64,000 nucleotides of DNA from Glandiceps talaboti (lineage: Eukaryota; Hemichordata; Enteropneusta; Spengelidae), in the NCBI RefSeq assembly GCF_964340395.1, contig NC_135552.1, forward strand, positions 11,103,194 to 11,167,193. The letters run 5' to 3'. The translations under genes and the position numbers were made by a program. Below are positions 25,976 through 38,655 of the stretch, piece by piece; positions within the stretch are counted from its first letter, which is position 1; the number at the start of each line of letters is the position of its first letter. The notes under the pieces are model-generated. The model ran no database searches. It was not told where the DNA came from and saw only the letters and a list, made by a program, of their open reading frames with translations.

Positions 25976-26933
25976 ACTTAAAACAAAAACAAAACGTGTG
26001 ACAAAGTACATGTTTTATGAGTGGGGTCCTGAGCAGTTTATGAATGAATTGTCGAAAAGTTAAATATCTAGAGCCGAAAAACAAATTGTTGATGCTGTAG
26101 TAAAACGTCATGGGAATATTAAATGAAAAGTTTTATTACTTGGTTGAAATTAATTTTCATTTTTCTTGGTTGAATTTTGTGATTAAAGAATGACATTTCT
26201 TTTTCACAGAGCCAACAATTTCCGAGAATGAGCTACATATTTTTGCTGCCTTTTCTTCAACATCATTCAAAGTATACTTCAATACTACATGTACAACACA
26301 CTGATATCAAGAGTCTTGCTGTACAACAGTTTTCTTTTCACACTGTGAATAGACGTGTTAAACTAAATAAAAAATAGAATAACAAAAGAGAGTGAAAATT
26401 ATGTGATGTGGAATCATGAACTCATTTTTATCAAAGTTCATTAAAACACTTTTAAATCCCTGTAGGAGTTGCCTTTCCTTTTAATGAGAAAGTAGGATTA
26501 AACAGCAGATGAGACTCTTCAATATTTTGCTTCCTGGGACTATATTCATTCCTATTATAGTATTATACCAAATATATAACTCTTTCAATTTGTATCAGGA
26601 AGTCAACAGATATGCACATACATTTACTCGAAATCCATCTGTAAAACTCTTCAACAAGTATTCAACAAAAAAGTTGGATTCATATGATATTATAATATCT
26701 ATAATTTCTATATCAAAAGCATTTCATTCTCTGGCAAAAATGCACTTCTTTTTCAATTGTTCCAGAAAGTCATGTATTATTACATTGATTGGAATTAATC
26801 TTTAAACCTATTGAAGTATGGTATTGTAGAGATGGCTCTCCATATTTATAATATATAAGGCTCCATCAATTCAATACTTTGTTTGCCGTCCTTCAATTTC
26901 CCTAAAAATCCTACCAGGCAGACAAGCAAAAAA
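25976..26933. other. No feature seen
   Basis: AT-rich. A 98-codon plus-strand frame at 26,509-26,805 has no recognisable domain and typical AT-rich composition. Confidence 0.45.
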
Positions 26934-26996
26934 ACACAATGTTTAACACAGAATAAAACACAATGTTTAACACAGAATAAAACACAATGTTAGCAT
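26934..26996 (+). repeat. 24-bp tandem repeat, ~2.6 units
   Basis: Units acacaatgtttaacacagaa plus taaa start at 26,934, 26,958 and 26,982. Confidence 0.93.
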
Positions 26997-27022
26997 GTCA
27001 TGTAAAATTCACTTTCTTTGCA

Positions 27023-27266
27023 TTCAGATTCAATGCTTTCAGCAACGAACACTTTAATCATCACCATGAAATTCAGATTCTGGGCTTTCAGCAACGAACA
27101 TTTTAATCATCACCATGAAATTCAGATTCTGGGCTTTCAGCAACGAACACTTTAATCATCACCATGAAATTCAGATTCAGGGCTTTCAGCAACGAACACT
27201 TTAATCATCACCATGACATTCAGATTCAGGGCTTTCAGCAACGAACATTTTAATCATCACCATGCA
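27023..27266 (+). repeat. 49-bp tandem repeat, 5 units
   Basis: Units start ttcagatt at 27,023, 27,072, 27,121, 27,170 and 27,219. Each contains ctttcagcaacgaaca and tttaatcatcaccatg. The right arm of inverted repeat 3 holds only one unit (about 32,263-32,310, inverted), so the array expanded on this side or contracted on the other. Confidence 0.95.
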
Positions 27267-27950
27267 TTATATACATTAATGAATCCTAGATGATGGCCCA
27301 TATTACTGCAATATGGCATCTAAATGTGATTTTAATAACCCTGCTATTGAGTATAATAGCATGTAAGTTTGATGATGTATATGTCTGTCTAGGGACACTC
27401 TCTATCAAATGAATTATACATTGTCTGGTGCTATATATGACCCTGGGGGTTTTATTATTAAGATAAAAATACTTCATTGTCAGTGGATTTGTTCAACTTT
27501 ACTAATTTTGTGTTGCATTATTTAAAACACCAGACTCCTGCAAATTAATAAACTCACAATTACATGGATTCATTTTACAGTAGCCTTGCATATCGTATGT
27601 ATTTAAGGGACTTTCTCAAATTTGTGCAAAAGCTCAGAAAACAACATTTGTTTGCTGAGATGAACATTTCTCAAATATTGAATGAACACAGACACAGTGG
27701 TAGCATAGGATTTGATAGAAAGCTGACCATTGTGTAAATGACTTAAATGTCCGCCAGTCCAATTTATTCATGCAGCGGTGCTAAAGTGTTGATTTTGCAT
27801 TTTAACAGTTCACTAAATTTAGTTGAAAATTATTGTCCGAAAAAACATTGCTAGGACTCACTGTTATTGAATATATTGTTTGTAGCATAGTAGCATATTT
27901 CCGATAACCCAACTGACCCTAATTTAAGCCATCCACACTAAACATTTATT
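27267..27950 (+). repeat. Inverted repeat 3, left arm, outer part
   Basis: Reverse-complement match to about 31,510-32,262, read at several anchors: ggcccatattactgcaatat (32,217), ggacactctctatcaaatga (32,125), gcaaaagctcagaaaacaac (31,890) and aatgtccgccagtccaattt (31,760). Non-coding. The match stops near ctaaacat at about 27,948 and resumes at about 29,225 after an insertion. Confidence 0.9.
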
Positions 27951-29225
27951 AAACCAGATTTAAACTGAATGCCTTTCGTACGGGTATAATCTTGCAATTT
28001 CATGATTTATGCAAGAAATTTAGCTCTATATCTGTGATTTATCAAGTCCCAATGAAAGTTAGTTGTCAAAAATGTCGTTGAAATGACTGCCTCCTATTCT
28101 CAGCACAGGAAAGCTTGCCATCCTCGACTTCACTCGGCTTTCATGATCCCCTACATACCCGGGATATATGGCATGTGCGTATATGGCATGTGCGTGTTGA
28201 ACTTCCTTCTGTCCCACCACAAGTTTACAAGTCGGTCTGTAGACTATTTCACATTCCATAAATCACTACTGTAACAGGAAAATTGTCAAGATTTTCTTGA
28301 GTGGCGTGCCCTCACTGTACACTAATTATATAGAGGTTGATGTATAGGTCACCATTATTGATACATTGTCGCGAAATTTTCTTCGTAGGCTAGGAGAGGC
28401 TTGGTCTATTTTCCATATTTTCACCACATACATTGGGTATAAATTATAGATTATTACACTTGATAAATATTTCCTAAATTTCTAATCGAAAATCTAAAAG
28501 GACACGATTTCTCTTTATTCATCTGCGCATCAGTGTGTGAAATTTGAAAATGATGTGTCCATATTTGACGAAATTGAAACAATGATAAATATTTCACCTG
28601 TTTGTGAACTCCGCGCTCATTGTAAACCTATTTTAAGGCCAAGAAAAAAAAAAATTTTCTGGTGAGTTTGCATCGCTTAAATACCCTGCCTCGGTCTTCT
28701 TTTTTCTTGTGTTTGTCCAGCCAATGCAGAGTGCAGATCCAAGGGAAACACAAAATAACTCTCCCTACATCAATTGCTACTTCAGGGAAGACGACTGCAG
28801 AACTAATCATGAACAATTAACAAAAACATTTGCGTCGTCACACCACTTTAGGCAACGTCTCCTGACCAGAAACAACAACTTCCATTTGTGTGGCCACCAT
28901 GTTTAATTACCGAAATATGCAAATAAATTATCAAAGCTGAAAGCTAAATCGATAATATTTTCAGTTGCGCTTTGGTATCGCAAATGTATGTACCAAGTTA
29001 TAATGAATTTGAAGAGTACATTCTTGAGATACAGCCAAATTACCAAAAACCATTAATTACGTAAATTGCTTATCAATATTCATGGGATGTTTATCAAAAC
29101 CTATTCAGTTCTTGCCATTATCCTATGGAACACGTCTACAAAATTTCGCTTGAATTGAGCCAGTTGTTGTTTAGATAATGGTGATACAGACACACACACA
29201 CACACACAGACACACAGACATTCTC
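27951..29225 (+). other. ~1.28-kb insertion confined to the left arm of inverted repeat 3
   Basis: The corresponding point in the right arm (about 31,505) has no such segment. The insert is somewhat less AT-rich in places and ends in a (CA)n/(CAGA) tract at about 29,191-29,220. Before that it has an accaaa...aaatttcgcttgaattgagc stretch like the ends of the repeat-modular elements, so at least its 3' part may be one of those. No protein is recognised. A short minus-strand frame starting with a good ATG context at about 28,901 is too short to call. Confidence 0.7.
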
Positions 29226-30064
29226 TCTAATACATATCCTTCCTTATGGAAGGAAAAAAGGTAAAATTACGCAATTTACTTCTATTTCCCTGCAGATTTT
29301 CTTGCCAAAGTATCTTTTTTCTACATTTTAATAAATAACATTCAAGAAAGAAAAAAAAAATGTCTTTTCAGTTTATACCACCACATTCTGCATATTGTGT
29401 GTGTCTACTTCTGAATTACATATAATTGTCACAGTCTTCATTTACTTCTTTTACACCTCATCAACTGGAAGTACTGTTACCAACGAGTATCTTTATTGTC
29501 TTTGGGTCATAGTAATTAAAAAAATTTAAAATGTAAAATACAATAAACTATTGGAAACATCTTTTTTAATTTTTGCCTATATAAAGTTGGGTTTCAGAGT
29601 GTGATATTCGATGTTGTAATCTGCTTTGAAAAGGATAACAAACTTTTGACATTTATGAACAACAAACAATCCAGTTTTACTAGTCAGACATACACATTCT
29701 TTTATTACAGCAAAAATCTCATCTAACTTGTTTTCCTTTTTCCAACTCAACCATTTTGCCAGAAGGCTTTTAAGTTATCAAATTTAAAGTTGGATTGTTG
29801 CAAGATCACTGCATATACTAGTTTGTTATCTGAGTACATATGCAAGTAATGACAATAATACATAATTTTTTATACTGGAAGGCATTTTCCAAATTTGAGT
29901 CTGTTTTCTTGGTGTGATCACGCAATTGTGTTTTCTATAAAAAGTATGACACAGAAATGACTCATGGAAAAAATACAGAATTTTGCCACAGGCAATATCC
30001 AAATTTGAAGTCTGTTTTCTTGTTGACTTGCTAAGGCCGAAAAAAAATTGTGCAGTTCTGATGA
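29226..30064 (+). repeat. Inverted repeat 3, left arm, inner part
   Basis: Reverse-complement match to 30,893-31,510. Anchors include tgagtacatatgcaagtaat (about 29,831) against attacttgcatatgtactca (about 31,089), and taaggccgaaaaaaaattgt (30,032) against acaattttttttaggcctta (30,902). A diverged third copy in the same orientation lies at 42,230-42,480. Confidence 0.9.
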
Positions 30065-30417
30065 CGTTCAATTTTAGAATAGGGGTGGTAGATATATTTT
30101 CTTTACATATTTATCTTTCCATATGTGAGTGTAGTAGTTATGTAGTAGTTATGTTTTCCATGATTTTCTATATGTTCTCTGTGTAATTGGTTTCTTCCCA
30201 TCAGATGTACAGCCATCACAGATTGGAAGAACAGTTTTATATGGTCTTTTTTAAGTTGATGTCAGTTTCTGCATTCACTATTTCTTGTGAGACTTCACAT
30301 TTTCGCAATTTTATTACTATTTTCTTGAATATGTGAAAAAAAGTTTACCAGGATCGGCAGTAAAAAATTGGGTGGGGGTTGGGTAACTGGAACCAAACAA
30401 TTCTTTTTTAGGCCTTA
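30032..30417 (+). mobile_element. MITE-like element, family B, central copy
   Basis: Begins taaggccgaaaaaaaattgt and ends acaattcttttttaggcctta with gaaccaa just inside, so the termini are inverted repeats of about 25-30 bp. The interior shares ttttagaatagg, cagatgta(c/a)agccat, ggttggaagaac-like and ggatcggcagt-type words with 38,290-38,655. It occupies the spacer side of inverted repeat 3, and its outer terminal repeat overlaps the arm end. No ORF. Confidence 0.78.
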
Positions 30418-30892
30418 GTATACATACAGCACTTCTGAAATATATCCAGAAATCAAGAGTCAGCTCGGTCAAATTAGGATTTTTTCCCATGTTTTACGGT
30501 GGAAGTGAATGAAATAGAAAGAAAATCAGGTGAAATTGGATTGTCTATGTTAGATTTGATGTTGTTCATCTTATGTTTGGTAAATTCAGATTGTTTTAAT
30601 GAAGGTAATTTTAATAGTCAGTCACTCGTGATGTGAACAGAGTCATGTTTACTTGGCTCTTCTAAAAATCTATTTTAAAAATCTTATATTTCAAGGGAAA
30701 TCAGTGAAGATTGGAAATCCTAGTTATCAAGCAAATGACCAAATTGTTTGTTTTGAGATATAACAACAGCACTTTAGACAGGTAAGTTATTCTGAGTGAA
30801 GAAAATTCAATTTCCTTTCAACCATAATTAATTTGGGGTTGTTTTTCTTTCTTCTGCGTTTCAACTTGCCTGATATCATTAACGATATAATC
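30418..30892. other. Spacer at the centre of inverted repeat 3
   Basis: About 475 bases of unpaired sequence between the family B element and the right arm. No gene or repeat is recognised. This is the hinge of the inner inverted repeat. Confidence 0.5.
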
Positions 30893-32310
30893 AGAACTAT
30901 ACAATTTTTTTTAGGCCTTAGCGAAAACAGACTTCAAAATTGGATAACTCCTTGTGGCAAAATTCTGTAGTTTTTCCCATGATTCATTTCTGTTTCATAC
31001 TTTTAATAGAAAAAAAGTGCGTGATCACACCAAGAAAACAGACTCAAATTTGGATAATGCCTTCCAGAAAAAATTCTGTATTATTTTCATTACTTGCATA
31101 TGTACTCAGATAACCTACTAGTATATGCAGGCATCTTGCACAAATCCAACTTTAAATTTGATAAAGCCTTCTGGCAAAATGGTTGAGTTGGAAAAAGGAA
31201 AACAAGTTAGATGAGATTTTTGCTGTAATAAAAGAATGTGTATGTCTGACTAGTAAAACTGGATTGTTTGTTGTTCATAAATGTCAAAAGATTGTTATCC
31301 TTTTTTTGGTGTAAAAGAAGTAAGTGAAGACAATTATGTGATTCAGAAGTAGACAAACACAATATGCAAACTGTGCTGTTATAGCCCAAAAAGACATCAT
31401 TTCTCTCTGGAATGTGATTTTTAAAAAGTAACCAAACATACTTTGGCAAGAAAATGTACAGGGAAATAGAAGTAAATTGCATAATTTTACCTTTTTTAAT
31501 ACATATCAAACATGTTTAGGGTTGACAGCTTAAATTAGGGTCAGTTGGGTTATCAGAAATATGCTACTTTATTTATTTGGCCTATAAGCTACTTTTCAAT
31601 CCCAAATTTTGTTGAATTTTTTTTTGTGAAAGTGATAATTTGCCAAACAATATATTCAATAACATTGAGTCCTAGCAATGTTTTTTGTACAATAACTAAA
31701 TAATAGTAAACTGTTAAAATACAAAATCAAAACATTGGCACCACTGCGAGAATAAATTGGACTGGCGGACATTTAAGTCATTTACACAATGGTCAGCTTT
31801 CTATCAAATCCTATGCTATGTTTGCCACTGTGTCTGTGTTCATTCAATATTTGAGAAATGTTCATCTCAGCAAACAAATATTGTTTTCTGAGCTTTTGCA
31901 CAAATTTGAGAAAGTCCCTTAAATACATACGATATGCAAGTCTACTGTAGAATGAAATACATGTAATTGTGACTTTATCAATTTGTAGGAGTCTGGTGTT
32001 TTAAATAATGCAACACAAAATTAGTAATAAGTTGAAAAAATCCATTGACAATGAAGTATTATTATCTTAATAATAAAACCCCCAGGGTCATATATAGCAC
32101 CAGACAATGTATAATTCATTTGATAGAGAGTGTCCCTAGACAGACATATACATCATCAAACTAACGTGCTATTATACTCAATAGCAGGGTTATTAAAATT
32201 ACATTTAGATGCCATATTGCAGTAATATGGGCCATCATCTAGGATTCATTAATGTCTACAATTGCATGGTGATGATTAAAGTGTTCGTTGCTGAAAGTAC
32301 TGAATCTGAA
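30893..32310 (-). repeat. Inverted repeat 3, right arm
   Basis: Continuous reverse-complement partner of the two left-arm parts (27,023-27,950 and 29,226-30,064). It lacks the 1.28-kb insertion and has one unit, not five, of the 49-bp repeat. Non-coding. The 100-codon minus-strand frame at 31,207-31,509 is not open in the left arm. Confidence 0.9.
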
Positions 32311-34229
32311 TTCCAATTAATTTCAAGGAAAATGAACTGCCAAAAGCATGAGTATACCATTTACTCTTTATACAGAATGTGTTTCACATAAAAAAAGAAA
32401 AATTGCAATTTTCTGACACACATATTCAAAGTTAAAAAATCACCAAGAGTACTCCTCAAATTTTTGCCAATGACTCATCAGCGCTGTTGGGGGTGGGGGT
32501 AGGGGGTGCGTTTTACTACATGCAGTAATGTTTTAACTGTCAGTCATAGCAATATGTTTATGCTTAATACGAGTCCAAAAGCATTCATTCTGAAAGATAT
32601 GCTTTAACCATAAAAATCTTTACAATATTTTGGTTTCAATGATAAGAACAATTACATTGCTTTCTCTTCGATTTTTACGGAAGTTCACTGTCTCAGACTT
32701 GATAAAGATTAATGTATAAATTTCATATAATATCTGATTATAATAAATGGTAGAGTTAGAACTTATCCTTATTTCAAAATTATATGGTTTATTTTCACTT
32801 TTGATATTGAAACCACCAAGAATCTCAAATGATGAATTCATTTGCTTGACAGAGACATAATTTCACATTTGAGTATCTAGGAAAAGATGCTTCAAAAATG
32901 TAAATGCCCTTTTATAATAATGAACGGGTAACTGTTTATGTTTTACACGCTATCTATTTTATGTAAGAGATGTTTATATGCCAGTCATTGAAAAGATAAA
33001 GATTCCATGGCTTGGCCTCTAGGAGCACTGTTTGCAAGCCATAGTGGGACCAGAAATGAGGGCCAGATTAGTTGAGCATCGATCCTTTTATAGCATTGAA
33101 AAAAGTATTAGACACAAAAATACCACTCATTTTCCACACTTTAATTGTTTTATTAGCAACCAAAAGTAATAAAAACATGCCTAAACCTCAAGTCCTGCCA
33201 AAAATATTTAATTTTAGCCCTCACTTTGCCAAATCTGGGGTGCCCCTTGCAATGCTTACCTGCAAAATGGCCGGAACTTTTGGTGTTCAGTGGAATCGAA
33301 TATGGAATATTGGTATATTGTCATTATATCTACATAGTACCTATTAACTCAGTATAAAGGTTGTTTAGTGGTAATAATTTTTTTAAATTGCAGAAGAACC
33401 ATGAGTATCCAGTGTTATAGCATTTGAAGTCTGCGAACCATAGCACTGAGGATATTGCAAATTGGAATGCCCAGTACATGTACCAATTTACCTTCCATGA
33501 ATGTAATGTAATTGTATTACCAATATAGTCAAAATAATGTTCAGCTAATAAAACTTCAATGTTATTTTCACCCACATAGCCTCTATAAAATCAGTTTTAT
33601 AGATCAATGAAGTAATGAACTCCTGTCCTGAATAATATGATATTTGAAACTACAACTCATTGATCTTTTTTAGTTGCATTAGATTCTGCAATTAGTCTAA
33701 CTGTTTATTTACAAATCATAGAAAAACTGATGTCATCATAATGAGCAATGTAGGAACATTATTAGCCATCATTGGATTTCCAAAGACAAAAACATATAAC
33801 AACTGCTACACACCAGCTTTAATAAAGAAGTGCATATCTTTATTGACTCACAGACACATCTCCACACTATCAACATTTTGTGCATTTATATTTTGGATGC
33901 ATGTCCCGACTACCAACATTCCATGACTTTTCTCAAGGACATCTCTCTATAACTAATAAAAGTATGAGACCTAGTAGAGTGAAGAATAATACAAGTAAAG
34001 ATCGCCTTTTATATTCTACATATACTTTATATTTAATACAAGACACGCATTGCTGATTTTCTGCACACTATTCATGACTTGTACTTTCCCCCTCATGCTC
34101 TTTAACATTTCCTTGTAATATCTGAACTTAACATTTGATGTGTTTTTTACATTACAACAGCAATAAAATGTCACCAAGGTGTTAAAACACTATGACGCAC
34201 TAATAAAAGAAGTCACTATAACATGATGT
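32311..34229. other. AT-rich stretch, no gene seen
   Basis: A small G-rich stretch (gggggtgggggtaggggg) lies near 32,489. A plus-strand frame at 33,072-33,347 was examined and shows no recognisable domain. No homology to 24.0-27.0 kb was seen, so the outer and inner inverted repeats are not continuous. Confidence 0.45.
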
Positions 34230-35050
34230 GGTTACAAAACATTGTATACTGTCTTGAAGTAGCTCACTTCTATTGAACAGTTTTATTGACATTTTCATGT
34301 TGTTTAAGAGTGCTGATAATGGGAATAACTGTGTTACAATATGAGACAGAGATATACAGCCTTGAAGCAAGTGATTCATTTCCAGGAATTTATTTAAACA
34401 GAATTCCTTGAAAAAGCCCAAAGGTGTGAAGCTAGGTGGAAATTCAAGCTTATAGTTATAATACTTCTTAGTATTGAAGAAGTTCAGCTATATTGAATAA
34501 TTGAATTTTTTAATGCGTTCAGGCTTGCGGACAAAGTCGGAATATTGATGCTATAATATGAGACGGGGATAACCTTAAGCAATAGATTCATTGAAATTGC
34601 ATTCCTTTAAATGCCCAAAGATGTGAGACTAGTTGGGAATTCAAGCTGTAACAACACTTCTTTACATTGTATAAAAGAAATTCAGTTCTATTAAAGAATT
34701 GTATTGAGTGCAGGCTTGCGGACAAAGCGACAATATTAATGCTACAATGAGACAGTGAGAGTTTCATAAACTTTGGGATTAATTACTTCAACCTTGTAAA
34801 GCCCACTGTGGTGTAAAATTAGCTGGAAATTGAATCCAAGTATAAATAATAAATACAACACTCTGAACAGTACTGAATTAGTAGTTCAGTTCTATTAAGT
34901 TTTGGTATTCAGGGTTGTCAACAAATCAGGAATTGGCTACAGCCAGACTATTAAAGTGTTGTATAATGTCAACAATTTGATTCATTCAAAGAGAATTCCA
35001 TGGAAAAAAATACTGAGGTGCAAAATTCAGATGTAGTTAGCTTCAAGCTA
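34230..35050 (+). repeat. Degenerate ~195-bp tandem repeats, ~4 units
   Basis: Units carry, in order, a gaagaagttcagctatatt/gaaattcagttctatta word, caggcttgcggacaaag, atgctacaatgagacag, ttcattnaaa...attcc, and aaag(g/a)tgtgaa...ggaaattcaag. The ggaaattcaag-type words fall at about 34,438, 34,635 and 34,825. The decay suggests an old tandem array. Non-coding. Confidence 0.75.
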
Positions 35051-35302
35051 TTTTGGTGGTCATTTTATGTTGCTGATAACCTCGCAAAGCAAAACAAAAA
35101 GATCTGATCAGTGTTCATGGGATATTTGGTTATTGAAATTTAGTAAGAAATGAATTTATTAACAAATATAGTATAATCACTTGTGGTACAATGCCATTGG
35201 CAATACTTTTAGTGATTAAAAACTGCCTTTTTAAAGACAAAGTGATGGAGGTATGTATGTGAAGACGTTTATACATAAATTTAGTACAGGTTATATGGTA
35301 TT

Positions 35303-35691
35303 AGGGTGACCTTCTTTTTTTTGTTTCTCATTATTTTTTAATGGCAACCATGGGTCAGTCGGTCGGTCGGTCGGTCGGTCGGTTGGTCGATTTTTAAAAA
35401 AAGTATAAAAATCATCTTCTTCATGTTTCTCTGCATCTCCTTTTCTTCCTCTCTATCTTCTTTTTACTGGATTCCTGGTCACAAGCCCTTTCCCAGCTTC
35501 TTTACGCAATTGGCATGTTCTCAGCACCCCCCCCCTCCCATACTTGAATAACTTCCGTCATGAAACAAATTCTCTGTTCATGAACAAGTGTCATTGTTGC
35601 CACCATGACTGTAGATGACATTGACAGTCCAGACACTTGCCTATTCGTGCCAGAGAATCGGGTAATGAGAAACAGAAATAGGGTCGCCCTT
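35303..35691 (+). mobile_element. MITE-like element, family A, copy 2
   Basis: Same termini as 9,405-9,749: left agggtgacc followed by a T run, right gggtcgccctt. The 30-bp ends pair as inverted repeats through tttgtttctcatta and taatgagaaacag. It carries an internal (CGGT)n tract at about 35,357-35,387 and a short poly-C at about 35,528. It lies 48 bases from the edge of inverted repeat 2. No ORF of its own. Confidence 0.8.
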
Positions 35692-36059
35692 GCATGCAAG
35701 AAGTCTTGAATTATTTACACTAGAGTTTTGCTATCTGGTCTGACATTTTTCGCAGGTTAAAATGCATGGTTTCATAACAACACATCATACACATAATCTA
35801 GGTGAAATGTTTTGGATTGAAAGTGTGTACATAATTCAAACTGAAGACCTCAGTATATCATGCATAAAGGTGTAAATACCTGTATGTAATTATTTTTATG
35901 TCCATTTGTTAGTTGAAACATATAATATTGATTGCTTGTCAATGAGTATAAAGTTGGCGTCAGATTCAGATTCAGATTCAGATAGCGTCATATTGAGTGT
36001 CACAGATAGCCTCAGATCTGAAGACACCTGACGGCAAACCTGAAACTCAATTAGAATAC

Positions 36060-36480
36060 GTACAGCATATATTGCACCCCAAAATGTACAAACTCTGCCC
36101 ATGTCCTTTTAATAAGTTTAGTCATTTGCAAGTGATGCTTCAGTGTGCTTCAGTAAGTACAATAAGGCAAATATTGCACCCCAAAACATACAAACTCACT
36201 GACAGCCTGTGTCCCTTAATAATGGGTTTAGTCAATTGCAAGTGATGCTCCAGTATTAAGTAGAATATTGCACCCCAAAACATACAAACTCAACCTGTGT
36301 CCCTTTAATGGGTTTAGTCAATTGCAAGTAATGGTTCAGTAAGTAGAATACAGCAAATATTACACAACGAAATGTACAAACTCAGCCTGTGTCTCTTCAA
36401 TAAGTTTAGTCATTGCAAATAATGTTTCAGTATATTAAGTAGAATACAGCAAATATTACCCGAAATGTACAAACATAACT
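36060..36480 (-). repeat. ~95-bp tandem repeat in right arm
   Basis: Mirror copy of the array at 21,600-22,020, with the same number and order of units. The array therefore predates the inverted duplication or has been homogenised by conversion between arms. Confidence 0.85.
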
Positions 36481-38289
36481 GCCCCTAATAAACACTAACC
36501 TATGATGGTGTAGAAGTATATGACTGATTAACAAAGACATGGTGTTCATGACTATGTGGGTGGCTTTGGTTGACTTTGAAATTTCATCTCAGGACCTCAT
36601 TCAGCTAGACGTAATGAGAGATTTTGAGATTTAATGAAGGATAGCACTAGACTGCAGTCCTTCCAAAATAAAAGATTACAACTTATAATGAAACTATTAA
36701 GGGGGAAAACTTAAAAAGAGGGGAAAATAATTTTCTGGCTAAGGACATTGGCATCATTCATAATCAATAAACAATGTACATCATTCTCAATCTGGTACAC
36801 TTTAAGACTTTACCAGCACGTGTTTTGTAGGGGCTGATAGTGTGTGCTATGAATTCTATATAAAAATGGTTCTGGTACTAATTACAATACAGATGTAGCC
36901 TTTACACAGGGGATTAGCCATTAGCTCAAAACATATGTTGTTACTTGTTTTTCAAGGACAGACATAATACCATATTATATCTATGTATACTTCATAAAAC
37001 TTAACATTTCACCAAGTTAGAACACTAATTAGCTACACTCATCATACAATTGTAGCGTTCCTCACGTTTTTCTACTTGTCAAACTTGATCTCCATTTCAT
37101 CACAAGTACATGTAGTAGCTGTATTCAATTGATAGTTCTACTAACTGAAATCTACCAAGTTCTTAGTAATACTCAGAAGGAGGTAAACAAACAAGGCCAA
37201 TATTCCCCAATATTATTCTTCATTCATTCATTCATTCAACCAAGGAAAATACGAGTGACCTAAGGGGTCCTTGACAATTACCCTTGAGTTATGAATATTT
37301 TCGGCTGAATGAAGAAAAATATTGGAGAACAATATAATTGTACCATCGCCAGTAATATAAAAAAAAATAATGGCAATTTTGAGCATTTTGACTCACATTT
37401 CAAACACAGCAGAACCAGTAACGTAGACATGTGCTGTCATGACATAGGCACGTGTTGTCATGGTGTAAAACTGACCAGAGTGTATATTCCATATTTTTTT
37501 GTTGAACCTGGTTTGTGGCTGGTATAATTACTAGTGCTGACACATCCTGTCCAATTGATAGCTTTGTTACACACTGTGTACAGGCCAAAACTTTGCAGTA
37601 AAACTGAAGTTTTATCACTATAATAATGCAATTCTACAAATGCTCATGCCGGTAGGTATGTATTTCTGAGTCATTGGGATATTTGCACAGAAAAGAAACA
37701 TTTAAATCTTTCAATGCAACAAGAGTTTCAGAAACTAATTAGCTTTTTTACACAACATACAATGTGTTGTTGGTGTTCTACAGCATAAAATCTACGGATC
37801 TGAAACATAATTTAAATCTAAAGTCGGCCATTTTGTACACTGGGCGACTCTGTAATTGCTTTAAACTTTTAAAGCTTGACTCCACACTGAACACACACAT
37901 TTCTGCATGCATTGCACAAGTAGTGCATTTTCCACAATTGTTTATAAAGTAAGAATAAGTGGAAGTAACAACTGGAAGGAACCTTTCTGACACAAGAAGT
38001 CATGTGTATTCAATCAAATGTATCAAGTGTCAAATCATGTATGTTATGATAGCATGCTTAGGTCTGAACCTTTGATGTGGTTGTGGTGAAGACAGTGTCA
38101 CAAGACCCAACTGACATCTGAATCTCTGGTGATTATTACAAAGATTGTCTATTCTAGCTCAGTATTCCAAAAGACAACAAATAACACAAAAGCTGAAACA
38201 ATCATACACTGAAATGCCATGTTTATGATCCCCGGTGTTCAGGTCGTTTGCATCACATTATGCTTGTCTTCTGTTAATATTACTATTAT

Positions 38290-38655
38290 TAGGCCTAATA
38301 AAAAAAATTGTTTGGTTTCAGTTACACTAAATTTTAGAATAGGTGGGGTAGGTAGATTTTTTTTTTCATGTGTGAGTGGGCATGTCTAGTTCCGGTTTTT
38401 CATTGTTTTCCAAATGATCTCTGTGTTGTTTATTTCATCCTATCAGATGTAAAGCCATTACAGGTTGGAAGAACATTTTTAGAATGTTTTTTTTTAAGTT
38501 GATGGCAGTTTCCGCAGCCACAATTTCATGTGACACTTCACAATTTTTGCAATTTTATTATTTTTTTCTCAAATATGTCAAAAGAGTTGAGGGTCGGCAG
38601 TGAAAAGCTAGGTGGGGTCGGGTAACTGTAGCCAAACAATTATTTGTTTAGGCCA
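38290..38655 (+). mobile_element. MITE-like element, family B, copy in right arm
   Basis: Best preserved copy. The left end taggcctaataaaaaaaatt then gtttggtttcagttac pairs with the right end gtaactgtagccaaacaatt then atttgtttaggcca. About 366 bp, no ORF. It is in the same orientation as the central copy at 30,032-30,417. Confidence 0.8.

Noticed and set aside
28059-28906. Small gene or promoter in the less AT-rich part of the left-arm insertion
   Set aside because: Frames on both strands are 62-66 codons and overlap each other, and no domain was recognised. Kept only as part of the insertion entry.
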